Under the pieces are notes generated by a model. The model was not told the origin of the DNA and did no database searches. It saw only the letters and a list, made by a program, of their open reading frames with translations. Shown here piece by piece: positions 31,920 through 49,000 of a stretch of DNA of 64,000 bases. Each line of letters begins with the position of its first letter. Positions within the stretch are counted from its first letter, which is position 1. The DNA is from Glandiceps talaboti (lineage: Eukaryota; Hemichordata; Enteropneusta; Spengelidae). The translations under genes were made by a program, and so were the position numbers. The stretch is taken from positions 16,900,276-16,964,275 of the forward strand of contig NC_135568.1 of assembly GCF_964340395.1 (NCBI RefSeq). The letters run 5' to 3'.

Positions 31920-32639
31920 CTGGCAGTAACAATTCCTGGAGACGACTGTATATTCTAAACTCAGTGTCGCCTTACTGACCGTTATGCCTAATATAAATTA
32001 AAAGTGCTTAATGCCTAATATAAATTAAAAATGTTACCCGACCCCATCTAGTTTGCACGCCGTGGTTAAAACCCTTTTTTACGTAATCGAGAAAAAAAAA
32101 TCTCGAAACTTGTTAAGTCTCGCAAGAAATAATTGATGCAGAAACTGACATCAACGTGAAAAACACAATATTAAAAGGGGATGGGTGACGATGTGATGCC
32201 AGAAAAAAAAATGTGTAATGTGGATGGACAAAAGAATGAATCAATGAGCACCTCATGGCAAGAAATGGACAAACTAAGAGTACAGAGAGTAAATCCTCAT
32301 AAATGCTATTTCTAAAATGTGAATTCTAAAAAAACCAAGAGAACTGTGTAGAACACAAACATTGCAAAAGTACTGTACTTATAGTATTAAAAGTCATAAA
32401 GATACACAAGGAGAACCAGAAGATTAACTCAATAGAGAAGAGTAAGGTCTATGGAAAATGCTAAAAAGCTTTCTTACACATATATTAGTCGAACCATGGA
32501 ATAAAGGAACCAATAAGCTAACTCAAAAAGACCATTGGAACGATCTGTAACACCAAGGTAAATATAGCCACTGCGCAAAACTATTTAAGTTTTCAAGCCA
32601 GTTTATACTTATAGTCAACACTTCAAATATCGCTCAACC

Positions 32640-33270
32640 AGACGCTATATTAACAGGCGACAGTGCTAGTCAATTACAGTTACAATTAGTCAATTTGAAA
32701 ATACTATATGCAGACACTGAAAGCCACGGAATTCAAAAGTATTACAAGGATCTGACCAAGATTATCCAAGGTTACTGAAGGAGTATATATCAATATTAGC
32801 AAAACCATTATCAGTCATTTTCAATAGCTCTTTTTCAAAGAAAGCAAGTCGCACACGATTAGAAAATTCCAAATATTACCCCGATATTCAGGAAAGGGTC
32901 GAGGTCAAGATCTAGTGACAAGAGACTGATCATTCTCACATCTCAAATATCTTTAATGGACGATTGTAAATTGTAATTCCAATTGTGAAGCAAAGGGAAG
33001 AGAATAATCCCATCACAAATGCTCAGCATGGTTGCCGTACTCACACGAAATCCCATCTCATGTAACAATGGCAATATAGACAATCGACAGGCTATATACA
33101 TGTACATTAGTTGATATAGTTTTGAAGTATAATGCCATGAAATTAATGAGAAGATTACAAAATATGTCACAAGTGGAGTCGAGTACCACAGGGTTCTGCT
33201 CTGTGACTAGTGTGATATATAATATACATCAGTGATATACATAGGTAGTAATTCTAATATCAAGAGATCT
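32640..33270 (+). mobile_element. Heavily decayed LINE reverse-transcriptase relic
   Basis: With many stops and frame changes, the plus strand still reads pieces of a reverse transcriptase in order: LAKPLSVIFNSSFSKKA (about 32797-32845), then NAQHGCRTHTKSHL (about 33018-33060, cf. QHGFRxxRS), then WSRVPQGSAL (about 33174-33205, cf. GVPQGSVLGP). No intact frame longer than about 75 aa. The neighbouring region 31912-32640 shows nothing recognisable. Confidence 0.6.
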
Positions 33271-33522
33271 GCATATGACACAAAAGTAAACACACCAAGA
33301 GTCAAGACCATCATATTATTTTTTTACAGCGTTTTAAAACAAGTAAGACTTTAAAAAGACAACCTGACAAATACACACGTGAACAAATAAAAGCATTTAA
33401 AAATACAACAAATCTCTATACAGTTTATGAATCTCTATACAGTTTATAATAATTAATGAGGTAGTCATAGTATAGTAAAGTTAAATATATACACTCAGTA
33501 AAAACAGGAGAGTACAACAAGA

Positions 33523-34130
33523 TTATGACTCGTTTAAAATACGAACAGCTGATAGATAAAAACTGTTTTTGAAACTATTGGTTTTGGCTTTGAAAAACAT
33601 ATAACGTGTATCGGACGGTAACATGTCAAACAACGGGTGAGCCATGTGATAAATGTCACTAATGATAGACTTTGTCTTCCTGGTACTGCGGGTTGTAAAA
33701 AGATACTCTAGGGATGGGTGTTCAACGCCAATGATCCTAGCTGCTGTCCTAATTATTCTATTAAGTTTAAAACGATCTCTTTGAGTGGTATCACCATACC
33801 AGGCTGTAATAGAAAAAGTAAGAACACTCTCAATGACAGCCCGGGAGAATTTCATTAAAATAACTTTGTTAATACCAAAACCCTTCAGACGCCGAAGGAA
33901 ATAAAGGCGTTGTTGAGCTTTTTTTGGCAATGTGATTTACATTGCTTTCCCACTTCAAGTCATTAGAAAAGAGCGTACTGAGAAATTTGAAGGTGCAAAC
34001 TATTTCAACATCTTTAACAGAATTGTCAAAGGAATATGATCAACCTTATTCTTTCTAATTCTAAAGTCTACGATGTTAAATATGGTGAATTTCAAGCCCA
34101 TGTAATTAGATAAGAGATAACGCAAATTTT
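33523..34130 (-). mobile_element. LINE 3' fragment (reverse-transcriptase C-terminus)
   Basis: The 135-aa minus frame reads LYFLRRLKGFGINKVILMKF, AVIESVLTFSITAWYGDTTQ, IIRTAARIIGVEHPSLEYLF and LLPS-like MLPSDTRYMFFKAKTNSFKNSFYLSAV, a standard C-terminal block of fish and invertebrate LINEs. Upstream (to about 34130) remnants of the preceding RT region are readable with stops. Opposite in orientation to the relic at 32640-33270. Confidence 0.8.
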
Positions 34131-35115
34131 CGCGGTAACTGGTCCCTGTTCATTACAAGATTAGGGTGTTTTAATTTAGAGGAGAGGAGAAGAATGGACA
34201 AGGTGTCTTTATTTAGTCAATGAAGAGAGAATCATATACAGCTGAAAGAGAGAAAAAATAGCCAAGGAAAGAAGGAAAAAAGTTTTATATCACCACAAAA
34301 ATAATCATTCAATCTATCTATCCTTCCATCAAATAATCAATCCATCAATAATTGGTTACACGCTCGCTTTTCCTTGTGCATTTACTTGAGCACATGCAGA
34401 AAAGTGCTGGAAAAATAATCTTGGCCAACGACTACATTTCATACCAACAAGCTCTGCAGTCATACAAATCTAATTGGTTAAACAAATGCATGATATCATG
34501 TGTTTGACATATGGTCGTGTTTGGGTAATTCAGGTTGGAGGATGCGCACTCAAAGGTATGCTAAAAGTGCAATCCCATACATGATCTGTCATGAATACAA
34601 GTTCTCCTTACTTTGAACTCATTCGACCTATACTTATGGCGCCCTCAAACACACTTTTATCCTATTTAGATTCTCTCGTTTTACTGTTACGTAACATACT
34701 TATTCGGGTTACTCAGGGGTAGACCATTCGATATCGTGGGGAGGGCTTAGAAGATTGGTGGAGAGTCATTAATTTTTTTCACACCTGCTTGCCTGAGAAT
34801 TATTTTTTTTCTCCTTCGCCTATGCTGGCAACTTTTTTTTTCTTTGCTTCTTTGAGATATCCGGATTTTTTTTTACATCAATGTTGAACACCTACTTTTG
34901 TTGCCACAATTTTCTGTTTGGTTTTCACACATGGTAATACAGAGAGTAAAAAGTTGCTGTTCTATCACACACAGATTATATTTAGAAAACTACATATTTC
35001 ATACATGTTTGATTTTCAATTAAATAAACATCGTTGACAGCTTTTAAGCCATGGTATGGTGAAACACTGAAAATACAAATCGGAAACTTGATTGGTGAGC
35101 TAAAACATTCAGATA

Positions 35116-36894
<1,779 letters not shown>

Positions 36895-37136
36895 TGACAT
36901 GTGTTTGAAACGGTTTGTCATGATTTGACAAGTGTCCTGGTGGGAGAGGTACGAGCAGGTTGAACATTATACTCGAACCTGTGCATCATTTCCCTGCCAA
37001 GACATTTTTTTCTAGCAGCAGTGGTCCATCTTTTTTTTTTCATCACCCACTCATATCCGGATTTTTTTTCAAGCAATCCATTTGGCATCTTTTTTCCCCG
37101 AAATCTCCCCCCCCTAGATATCAAATGGTCAACCCC

Positions 37137-38849
37137 ATAAGTAGAGACAAAGGCCTTTAAACTTGAACACGGACCATTTCACGCTCTATCGAAGCAGGAC
37201 TTAGAGCCCCAACAATGTAAGTTACTTTCTATTTATCATATTATCCTTATTACTTATGAATGTGACATTATGCAAGAAGAAGACTCAACCAGTATTTATC
37301 ACCTTTTATGTGATTTAAGTCAAGTTTCTTACATGACGTCCCCCCTCAAGGCATTGTATTCACTTTGTGTTTCCTATGTATTTCCGCTTCTTGAATTAAA
37401 CCAGCCTAATCTAACTAACTTGGGGTTGGTTATTTCTTGGAGTGGTTGACACTTAGAGGGTACATACTACAACATCTATTTGTAAAATATTTCAAACTAT
37501 CATGTCATGGTCCGCTAGTAATTTTATTGTACATTATTTTTTTTATATTATTATCGCTAAATGTAAGTTTTATTAATATTTTAACGTATGCATTTACGAT
37601 TTACCTGATCTGAGAATTGTAATATATGGATGTGGAATATCGCCTCTGTGCCACGTCTGTTTTGCATGGTGGAATTATACCCTGAAGTAACCATTTTGCT
37701 CCTGACCGATGTTTGCTCACATAGCTGGTGCATACGGCTGTGGGAAATACTGCTGTTACAGCAATAATGTTGACATAGCAAGAGCATGGCTATCGGAAAT
37801 ACCTATGTTACATCTATGCTCATGTAACTAGTACATGGCTGTGGGGGAAAGCTTGGATACGTGGATATTATCAAAACCTATGCTGCATTGCTATTTGTAA
37901 CATCCATGTTACATTGATGTTGGCATACCAGTTACACATCTGTTAAATCTAGGTATGCCAAAGCTAGTGTATTGGCCAGAGCTGTTATAGGGATAACATT
38001 GTACACATAGCTGGTACAGCCCCTATGGCACAATTGAGCTGGTACAGCTATGTGCACAACCCTGTCCTAGGTATGTGAATGGTACAGGGATGTGCAAGGT
38101 TCCTGTTTAGACAAACCATCCGCAAACATTTTTTTTAATGTTTGTGTGTATATAACTTATATTCAAGTAACCAGATGAAAACATTTCTCACCCATGCATG
38201 AGTGTATACGTAGCTTGTCGAATAACGAATAAAGATATATTTGCTGCAAGATCAGTCAGATCATTGGTGGTTCATATAATATTGAAAAAAGTTACTGTGG
38301 CTAATAGATTATGGGACGAATATTTCGTTTATAGAAATAGTAACACTATTTACACACAGAAAAAACACATACAAATTATGCATTCATATTTTATTTTCAT
38401 GATAGTTGAAGAAACAGTTATTCAGTTCAAATTTCTAATGAACAGATATAACGAGAAAGAAAATGAAAATAGATACCACTTCCCAATAAAGTACAGCTCA
38501 ATCAAATAAACTTTGTTGATCATTAAATGAGACAGCCATTTATCGTTGCAAATCTGTAAAGGAAGGAGAAAAATATATTTAGCTGAGTTTTAAGTCCACA
38601 ACACTACATGGAGACTGGCATTTACAACCCATCAACCACTTGTTGCTACTGTATAAAATTGCCATCTCAAAAAATATGATAAAATGTTGGACAAAAGTTC
38701 TGTCTCCTATTTTTAGGTTTGTAGATATTCAGTACTTAACGCATGTTTCACATTTTCCGATTCTAATGCTATATTTAGGAACTGCTTGAAAGAGTGTGTA
38801 GTTGGAAATAAACAAGATGAGAACTGAAGATAAGAGAAGAGGGGAGAAC
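37137..38849. other. Non-coding, with degenerate short repeats at 37680-38110
   Basis: 37680-38110 is built from degenerate, partly palindromic motifs such as AGCTGGTACA, CATGGCTGTGGG and TATGTTACAT in both orientations. No gene recognised; a 103-aa open frame at 38198-38509 has no recognisable motif and is not called. Confidence 0.45.
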
Positions 38850-39129
38850 ATATGTATGTACCAAATTATAAATGTGAAGCGTGCATTTTTAAGAAATAGC
38901 CTAATCACTGAGAAATCATTAATTACAGAATATTCGTGGGATGTTTAGCAAAACCTAATCAGTTCTTGCCATTACCCTACGGAAAACACATTTGCCAAGT
39001 TTTGTTCAGATTGAGGCGGCAGTTTTTAAGAAAATGGTGATGCAGACACACACACAGACTTTTCACCCCTAATACATATCTTTCTTTAGGGAAGGAAAAA
39101 TTGATGATTATACTCGACGAAATTAATCA

Positions 39130-39670
39130 AACAACACATAATACCATTGAAACGTCATGGCATATTGTCCTCACACCCTGTTAACTTAGAGGGGTTGAAT
39201 TGCCCCTGCCTTCGGTAAATTCGGGAAAAAACAATATCATCAATGAGTTGAATGTAATTGTATTTGGAGGGTCGTCTTGACAGCAGAAATAATAAACAGT
39301 ACAGAATTACCATCACAGTCAATCTATCAATCCATTCTAGATCCATTCGGAAAGCTATATCCATCATTCAAGATGCCAGTCATACGGCACATACATTGGT
39401 TGAACTGTTACCCTCGGATAGGAGTATCAAAATGAAATCAGAACGTTGTAGCAAGAGCTTCTATCCATCCCAGATCAATCCAGCCGTAGTAACTTATTCC
39501 ATTTGTTTTAGTTTCATGTTATTAGTCTCTGCATCTTTATAACATCATGTGTGTGTTAAATATCGTTTGGTTAATCCAATTGTTGTTTTCTTACCAATCT
39601 TAATTTTATGAGTGCACATGGAAAGCCAATTTCCAATGCATTTTTATGAAAATGGCAATAAAGTTGAATT
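39130..39670 (+). mobile_element. LINE 3' end (F block)
   Basis: The frame at 39258-39542 reads SIRKAISIIQDASHTAHTLV, ELLPSDRSIKMKSERCSKSF and YPSQINPAVVTYS, the C-terminal motif of a LINE ORF2. The 3' tail ends GGCAATAAAGTTG at about 39664. Duplicate of 22330-22890. Confidence 0.75.
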
Positions 39671-40054
39671 ATTATTTTCATTATTATATTCAGTTCTGTC
39701 GATATATATTCGTTGTTCAACAAGTATTTGTAAACAAAAAGAAATCAATGAAAATTGAGTTTATGTTATGTTTTCATATGTATTATTGTGCATTGTACAT
39801 ATTTATTTGCCAAAAGTCGAAAACATAACAAACTTATATATCAAATGAGGAAAAGAGAATGTTAGGTAAATACATCGGAAAAGAAAAGTAAATGAAAAAT
39901 AACTTTAAACTCCTGTCTGGACCACAAAATGGTTTATATTTAGATTTAGTCAAGTTGTTAAATATGATATAATGGAATAAATGTGGGGTCATGCCTTTAT
40001 GATAAGAAAAAAATGTATTTCACCTACATTGACTTATCGGTCATTCCATTAGCA

Positions 40055-43000
40055 TTATAATTTCGCTGAAGCTGGATTCATCTTAACAAGTGATGACTTT
40101 ATATCAGATATTTGGGTACATCCTAAATAAACAAAGTAATATAAAAAAAATTATTATATCGACATTCATCATCTCTGCAGTAATTGAAAAATGGGAAGTA
40201 AAAACAATAATTGTATTCCGTTGTATTCCTTTAACTTTATTGAACTATACGTATCTAGGACTGACGTTATAAAGTACAAGCAGTTCAAAGGATTTTAGCA
40301 TTCAGCTTTCCGTCTGCCTTTGTCGATGATTCTCACTGTCCAATATGGAGTTTGTCATCTTGATGAAGATCATCAAAACTGATCAAAAGCTCAATTATGT
40401 GCTAAACACTTGAGTTGCTTGTACGTTACAACGTTTAATTATTCAGTTGATCTACCAAGCTGATGAGCGTTTATGATTATTTTCAATAAAGTTAACCCAA
40501 ATATTGGGTCTCTCCAGATAAAATTTCTTGAATTTCTCCAATGTTCCTAAAACATGCTTCATGAAACAGACAATTGTTTGACTTGTTAGGAGTATTGTTT
40601 CCGAATTCTCATACAGTAAACGATGCACGAACACCTTTCATGTATTCATTTTGCAAGCTAAGCAAAACATGTGATGCACCCACCTGATAATGCCATGGCT
40701 GTACTTAGTTCTTTTCTTAGAATTTGAAGAACCTGTTTCACCCCATCTGCACCCTGTATCAGAATAATATGAAGAGAAATAATGTCAGTTTTAACCTTTT
40801 GACAATAAACAATATTTAACTTGACTAGAATGTGCTTATAACAAACGTTATTGGTTTTTAAAAATACTTTCACCTTCCAACGTCGAAACAGTAGTGAAGC
40901 AATGGTTTTGACATCTTTTTCCTGGGATATTTATGTTTGTTTTGTTTGCATCATTATAACAAAATGTATCTTTACATTCAATCTCTATAGTTCAGGAGTA
41001 TACTGCTGAATTCACAGTGTTTATAAATATAAAATAAAATACTATTAATATGTGATAGTCAGAAATTCATTCAATAAACATAAAATAATTGTTACAAGTT
41101 GAAAATTTCTTCTGTGTACATTTAGTCCTGTTCATTTTATGATAGATGGCAGTGTTTATTTTCATCAAACTCTATACGTGAAAGCCTTTCGAATTGGCAA
41201 TGGTAGCACTCCACTTCCCGTCTCTGTGTACCGGAGGTATACATGCATGGTATAGATAATCAAAGAGCACTGCTGCTTAACTTGATACCTGAACAATACG
41301 AAAAACATCCCTGATTGACACTTCTACACAATACCAAGGAGCAAAACTTAAGAAATGGTACTACATGTATGAAGTGAAGATGCCCTTAATTTGAGCGAGT
41401 GTCCTGTTTGCAGTCTTGAATGGCCTATTATATTAGGTTAGAGAAAGACAACAAGTTTTTTCAGGTGATTCGTGTAAAAGTGGGGCAAGATGCCTCTGAT
41501 GTAGTCACATAATTATTGGATTAAAAGCATTTCAAGCATACCTGGTATGCTAATCCATACATGATTGGTCGACCGATGAACACTGCCTTGGCACCCAAAG
41601 CTAATGCTTTCAATACGTCAGTACCTTGTCTGATACCACCATCTACGTAGACTTCTAACATATCACCAACAGCCTGGACAATGTCAGCAAGAACATCAAT
41701 CTATGGACAGAATTACAGTTAGTGTCTAGCAGGATTTGTGTAAATATACACAGCAATTGCACAGCAATTGTAAGGCTGTCTCAAAGTCGATGCCACCACC
41801 TATGTACAAGTGCTTATTTACCTTGTAAGTATTAGGGGTTGCCTGAAGTTGAACATAGGAATGGTACCGTAACGTGCAGTCGTTCTTTAAGGTAATATGA
41901 ATTATATAGACCGTACAAATGTTGACATAAACATACACCCATTTATAAACCCGTAATCGAAATAAATAAATCAAACATCCGAGTGACTTTAAAACACATA
42001 AATTCCCTACCGTTGCTGGCACACCGTCTAATTGTCGGCCACCATGATTTGATACAATAATCCCTTGCACGCCATACTCGGCTGCAAGTACAGCGTCCTC
42101 AACGGTCAGAATACCTTTCAGGACGATTGGTAGTTTGGTGATTGTTCGTAACCAAGCAATATCCTCCCAATTGCTGTCTGCGCCACTGCGAAGAAGCTCG
42201 CGTGCCACTATGTCTTTAGAACCGGTATACTGAAATATAAAATGGCTCAATTAGGAAAGTCTTTTGAGTTCAAGCGATATAGTCTGATAGACAGCTTGAA
42301 ATGTATTCAGTCGATGGTATACCTGTCAAAGTGGTAAATTATATTCTTCCTCATCTCCTGATAGTAGATTATATTTAAAACCAGAGCAAATTATCAAGGA
42401 CCGGTATATTATATCAGTTTTTTAACGACCTGTTTATCAGAGACAGAAAAGGGAATCTGTCAATGTTTTGGTAATAGTTCCGTGTGAAGGCTTTTTTATT
42501 TGTGTATTAATAAAATAAATATCAACAACATTAAGGGGACGTGTCAAATTAAAAAAAAGTCGATAGATTTTTCTTATATTTTGCATACTTAAACATTGAT
42601 ATCTGAATATGTAAAAAAAAAATGGAGAGAAAATACTATGTGGCCATCTTTGTTTTCAGGATTATGACCGTTTCTTGTATATACATAGATATTTTTGGGT
42701 CAAAATAAGTAGATTTACAACAATTAACTACAATATGATTTTGACAGTTAAAGATTATCCCCAGAACACCAAACGAACTTATGTATTTAAGTGTAATGTA
42801 CAGTAGGTTCAGACACATAGTTTTGTAATTTATATTCATTATGTCATAAAATAATATAGTATATCTCCAGCTGCTTTACTATTGTTTAAGAAAAATATAA
42901 GAAAATTGCAAAAAAGGATAAGAGTATGTGATAGATTTTTTAATATGCTGTATGTGCACAATGTATTATTCCAGCTATTTATCAATGATAAAAAATATGG

Positions 43001-46000
43001 GGTCACCACATTCATTTAAACTCTAGAATTGAAATTGTCACCCCCACACCCAACTAAATTTTGACATTGTCGACAGAATTATCTTTTTAAATTTTGTCGA
43101 ATTTTGACAAAAATTAAAATGAGCTTGTTTACCTTTGCACATCTATGTAATTGACGAATGCCCCTTCATAATTATACAATAAAAATCATTTTGTGTGTAT
43201 GCTAACTTGAAAATAACAGTAAAAATGTGATTTTGAAATCTAAATGACAGAAGTCATCTGAGTTTTTCAGAAGAACCAGATCGATGCCACTCTAATAGAA
43301 TGACAACCGTCTGTCGACTGTTGGTTCTGACAGTATACTGGACCTGCTTACAGGTGCACGCGTTTCACTCAATACCGTGACAGAGAATGAATACAATTTT
43401 AATGATAACCCCCCCCCTTGTAAAAACCGAAGGCTCCCTTATCTATTAAAGCACTAGTAAGTCCACACCTTGACTATGCTTCCCCAGTGTCTTCCCCACA
43501 TATAACCGAGTAGCGATATTGCATTTTTGGAAAAAGTGCAGTGTCAGTTCACCAGGGAACTCCGCAGTTTGGTGGCTTGAATTATGAGGACAGTTACGCA
43601 TATTGAAACTGACAACTTTAGAAACTGGATGAATTAGAGCTGATTTGCTGGAAGTGTATAAAACTTTTCCATTTACATATTCTCCTTGATCCAGTTGCAT
43701 TTATTCAAAGTATCTACTTCGACAACAAGGGGACACAGATTGAAATGATTTAAGGACAGATCCAGATTGGATATACCTAAATGAATGTTTTCAGTCATCA
43801 TGTTCTAAACATTTGGAACAGTTTACCAGAAAGGATTATTGTTATTACTCATCCAATTAAACTTAGTAATTATTTTCATCCAGATTGGATATAAGTAAAT
43901 ATTTTTCCAGTCAATATGTCATAGACATTTGGAAAAGTTGACCAGAAAGGGTTATTGTGACTACATCAATTAATCATTTTAAAGTGTGTATTGATAACAC
44001 CTCAGAACAGTACGGGGTCTACAATGGAAAAAGCCAACATGGCAGCTACTTTAGAACGTTTTTGTTATTTGTTCTGTAAGCAGTTCTCCCTCTATGCTCT
44101 GTAGAAATATCATGTTAAAAATTAAATGAATCGTTGTTAAATCATGAGTGCTCATTAATTTCCCACTTTGCAATGGCGTCAAAATGAGATAGACTTAATC
44201 ATCAAGTTGGCATGTGACTACTTATTCCCAGCAATGAAGGTCATTTGTGTATGAGAATTACCAAGAGATATAGAAGCCTTACGTTCCATGTTGTTTACGT
44301 TGAGGATTTGAATGTCAGATTTTCTTTGAGTTATAAAAGAATTGGAATGATAGCTAATAATGCAATAAATTTTGATGTAAGATACTATTTTCTGGTAGGT
44401 TGGTGGTTGGGGTTTGGTGGTACATTAGAATGTGTCTCTACTGTTAGTTTCAACCTTTATTCATGACTGACCAAGAGGAAGTTTGTTGCGTAATCGAATG
44501 TAAGAGTGCTTTCACACTGAATAACTAAACTAAATATGTATATATTCATATTGTTCCTTTGAAATATTATAAAAGATAGTCTTCAGATACCGAATCTGTC
44601 ATCTTTGTTTTATACTACGTTGTCATTTATTCTGTTTTATTTTAGAATTTCGATGAAATAACGTAATCAACTATAACAGCGGAGAACACGTCTATTCATG
44701 TTGTTCTCTTTTATTGACATGTAACTGCAACCAAATAGCTATTCTAGTAGAAACGTAGACAATGCATACGATATAATAGCTTGAGTGGGAGACTAGAAAA
44801 TAGTTTTGAATAAAAACAATTGGGTCTATTCACTTGATACATAACTTTGTATAGTAACCATTCAATTAATTGATGCTAAACTATTGATCAAAAATAGGAA
44901 CAGTTTACCAGAAAGGGTTATTGTGACTACATCAATTGTTCCTTACAAATAGTCTCTCACACTTACATAAGGCCACGTAAAAAGTCATGTGTTTCCGCTA
45001 CCACGACCGACCCTAGTGTAAGGCGCCGACCCTAAACATTTTTACATGCAAAAAGTTAAAATATTAGCAATTTCTCCGTTAGATTTCTAGCCAAAATATC
45101 TTTGGTTATTTTTTAAGATACCCTATTCAAAAGATAAATAATTTCTTCCATAACAGCACAGTCTGCATATTATTGTGTTTGTCTACTTTTGAATCACATA
45201 TTTATCTTCGTTTACTTTTTTTACACCATGTAAACTATTACGGAAGTATTGTGACTAACCAGTATCTTGTTTGTTTTTCGAAGTTATTAAAATAGATCAA
45301 ATATAAAATAAAATTTAAACAATCCCAAACTAAACTACCTACCCTGTTTTCTGAAGTCACAATATCGAAAACAAACATTTTTTACCTAAGAAAACCATTT
45401 CGTACCTTTGAAAAATATTTTTCCAGATTTCCAAGCCTGCATTTAAGCAGTTCTGGTACTCCTCCAATTGATTCCAGTTTCCTTTTTACGGCTGGTTTTG
45501 AGACGTCAACTGAAACAACGATTGCTTTGAAGCCCGCCGTTTCAAGTCTTTTCACTACATCTATTGTGACTTCCCTATAAGGCCAAATAAATATATCCAT
45601 CCACTTCGTAGCAGTTGGTGCATCTGAAGCCATATCTTCCATTGATTTGTTGGCATTCGGACTCATGGTCATTATCGTGTTCATATCAGCGGCAGCTAGA
45701 AATAAATTCAGGTTAGATTGTCATGTACTTGTACTTTTTCATATTCATTAATAAGGTCACATTAATTACGTGTTTGGCTTGCAGTGATACTTGAACCTGT
45801 GTAGTGCTAATATCTAGATAACGATTATAAATACCAATTGTTATGGTATCTAATTTTCTAAGGGACTGGTCAGTTTCTCAAGCCTGGGGGAGGGGCGGTG
45901 GATTCTTAAACCGGGCCGACAAAAAGTCACTGACCCCCACCCCATCTGTAAAACCAAAAACAGGCTGACACCCCCCCCCCCCATCACTTAATTCTAAAAC

Positions 46001-49000
46001 ATGATGACCCCCTCCCATAGATAATATTCACATGACAGGTATTTCTTGATCTTGACTCTGTGTGGACTGCTTCACTGTCTTGTATCTACTTTACAAGATC
46101 TCGGGTAATCACTATCATAATTATAATTAATGACTACACAGGGTAAATATATTCCAAAATTAGTTTAATAGCATCTTGACAGTGAAAGGTAGGGGAAAAT
46201 TTGAGAAGGGAATATGTACATCTCTTATGGGGGGTCTTAGGGGTCTCCCCTTAGAAGCCCTGGAGGGTTTTTACTCTGAAAAGTCAAATTTGAGACTATT
46301 CAGGCCCTTTCTGACAATAATTTCCAAGCTTTACAAGACAGCACCAAAATGCAAAAAGCAACTACATTCAGACCCTTTCACGCAACACCGCAATCCATGC
46401 TCTTCAAGACAGCACCATCAAGTATCAAAAACTATTCTTTATAACTTAGATAGGGTTGAAATATGTTCTAAAAAAGTTAAATGCCATCATCATATACATG
46501 CAGTAAAGGTCAGCACATCTAATGATAGTATCATTGGTTGGGGAAATATGGAGTTTAAGGCAATTTTAGACTACCTTGGCAAACATTTCTCAACTTTAAA
46601 AGACAATATCATCTCAAATTAGAAGTGGGTGAAAGTATTTAAGAAAAGTTAATACCATTATGACAGTGAAAAGGTTGGTGGTGCATCTGATTGTTGGTTG
46701 AATGCATGAGTGACCTCCGGGGGTGAGGGAGTCATTGGGGTTTTCCCCCTGGCAGATCTGCAGTATTTTGCTTCTATTAAGGCAATGTTTAGGTTATTCA
46801 TAGCCTTTGAGGTAATGAGTCCAAGCTTAAAATAGCTAACGTAAATGAAAGTTTTCAATGAGTTTCCCATGTCACATACAAATGGTATAGGGGCATTAAT
46901 ATTGCATGTAGTAAAGTCACCAGTATGTTACAGAACTATAGGTGGTCATACCTAGTGTATAATAGAAACTGGAATCTGATGAGATGTGGTGATTTGTAGT
47001 GTCAATAACATGTAGTATCCAAGACAAAAAGTGTATTAATCCCTACTGACAAGTTCACAGTGACGAGTAGAACATTTTAGATTAACTTCTTTAAAAATAA
47101 ACTTATAAAATATCTATGAAGATATTACCATTGCGAAACCTTCAAGTTCACTTTGCCCGAAAGTGCATAAGTAAAGCACTGATTGTGTCGTGAAACAGCC
47201 AAGCATTTACATGACATGTTCTATAATTTTAACTAGTGTGGTAGCTAGGTAATACATGTATATGTATATGTATAGTTACACTTTTTGTCATAAAACCTTA
47301 GCATTTGGGTGTGTGAGACACACACAATTCTTGTTTGAGACACACACAATCCTTGTTTGAGACACACTGAATCCTGGTCATAAGACCTTAGCATTTGACG
47401 TTTTATGCTACAATTTACTCTAAAACAGAACACATCAAAAGATGCGTTAGTCGGAGGCGACTTCTTCAAAGTATCCTGCTTTAGACAATGTGTGGCGTCT
47501 GAGACACACAAACTTCTGGTCTGTCGAACAGAGTAAATTGTTGACACTAAGTCTCAAAATGCTAAGCATTTATGACCATCAAAAGATACCACTTTCAACG
47601 TGGAAGAGAAGGCTCGAGCAGTCGGTAGACGGTCTACGCGACGGTGTTTTCGGTGACCATCCCGGATATTTCTCGCGCCTAATTTAAACCCGCTATACCA
47701 CATACTTTCATGTTGCACGTTTGTCTTTATTCCTTGTATACACCGTACCTGTGCCGAGTTGTCAACGAGACAGAAAATGAGCAAGATTAGTGCACATTAG
47801 TGCATCGTATATTAATGTCACAGAAAATGATTGTTCGAACAGTTTTGTTTAAATCTCCAACGGATCACTCATCTCCTTTGTTTGCTCAGTTGAATATTCT
47901 AGATGTTTTTAAACTGCATAGATATTTGATAGGTTCCTTTATTTATGGCTTGATCCATCAACTATCACCACACACTTTGTATGATTATTTTGAACCTTCA
48001 CACCATAACTACAATACAAGACTCTGTTCATATCAAAATATTTACCCATATTATGCCAGAACAAACTCAGGTCAGTTTTCTTTCTCCTTCTCAGGGGCAA
48101 AAATCTGGAATAGCATCCCTGTCAACATAAGATGTATCAATACGCTAAACGAATTTAAGCGATCTTATAAACAATTTCTTCTAGAAGAGTAAATTAAACC
48201 ACTGTACAATTTATTGTTACCGTATGTTCTTCATAAGTACTATGAACTCCGAGGTACTATGTATTTCCTTTTGCTATATCACTTTGCTGTCAAACATTGT
48301 ATATAACTATGGTAGGGGACAGGCTTGAATAGCTGTAAGCTAAATCCCGATTCCCCTATTTACCCACGAAATAGTATTTTTGTATGTGTATCTGTAATGT
48401 TCATTTGTGCTTTTGGGTAAATAAACACTATATATATACATGGAAGACGATATGATGTGGGTAAAGCGACTGGAAAAGATTTGAGGTCTTTGGTGGTGCA
48501 AGAAATAGAAGAACGCGGCGGACTTCGTGCGATGGCCATATCACCACGCGGAGTTTTTATACAAGTTGCAAAAAAATATCGTTTACACCACACTACAGTA
48601 AAGAACATATGGTTGAAGTGGTGTCAGTACGGGACAGTCACTCCTGTGACAGAACGTGTAGGACGTACGAGAAAACTGTTGGATGTCGACGTGGAGTATA
48701 TTGAAGCCATCAAATCAGAACAACCCTCGGCCACAACAGCAGAGGTGAAGGCCCGTTTCGAACAGCATTCCCTAGTTCGCGTCAGTGCTTCAACGATAAA
48801 CCGTACCGTGCGTGATCGACTGACTGGTGGTAAATGGACCTATAAAAAGATAAATCGTATGGCGATGGAAAGGTTTACCAATGAGAATATGATATATACA
48901 CAAGATTTCATAGATCTTCTCCATCAGTGTGACCCTCATCGCTTGAAATTCATGGATGAGTCTGGGTTCAAAGTAAGAGACATTGCCTATCGTAGTCGCG

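Noticed and set aside
38198-38509. 103-aa plus-strand frame
   Set aside because: AT-rich, no motif, no paralogue in the E block; probably chance.
46176-46622. 148-aa frame found in both 6-kb copies (also 52181-52627)
   Set aside because: It lies in the non-coding interior of the TIR element, its start overlaps the 245-bp repeat unit, and it has no recognisable domain. Its preservation follows from the recent duplication.
48360-48608. 82-aa minus frame over the transposase start (also 54365-54613)
   Set aside because: Antisense to the transposase and LINE tail, with no domain; kept identical only through the duplication.
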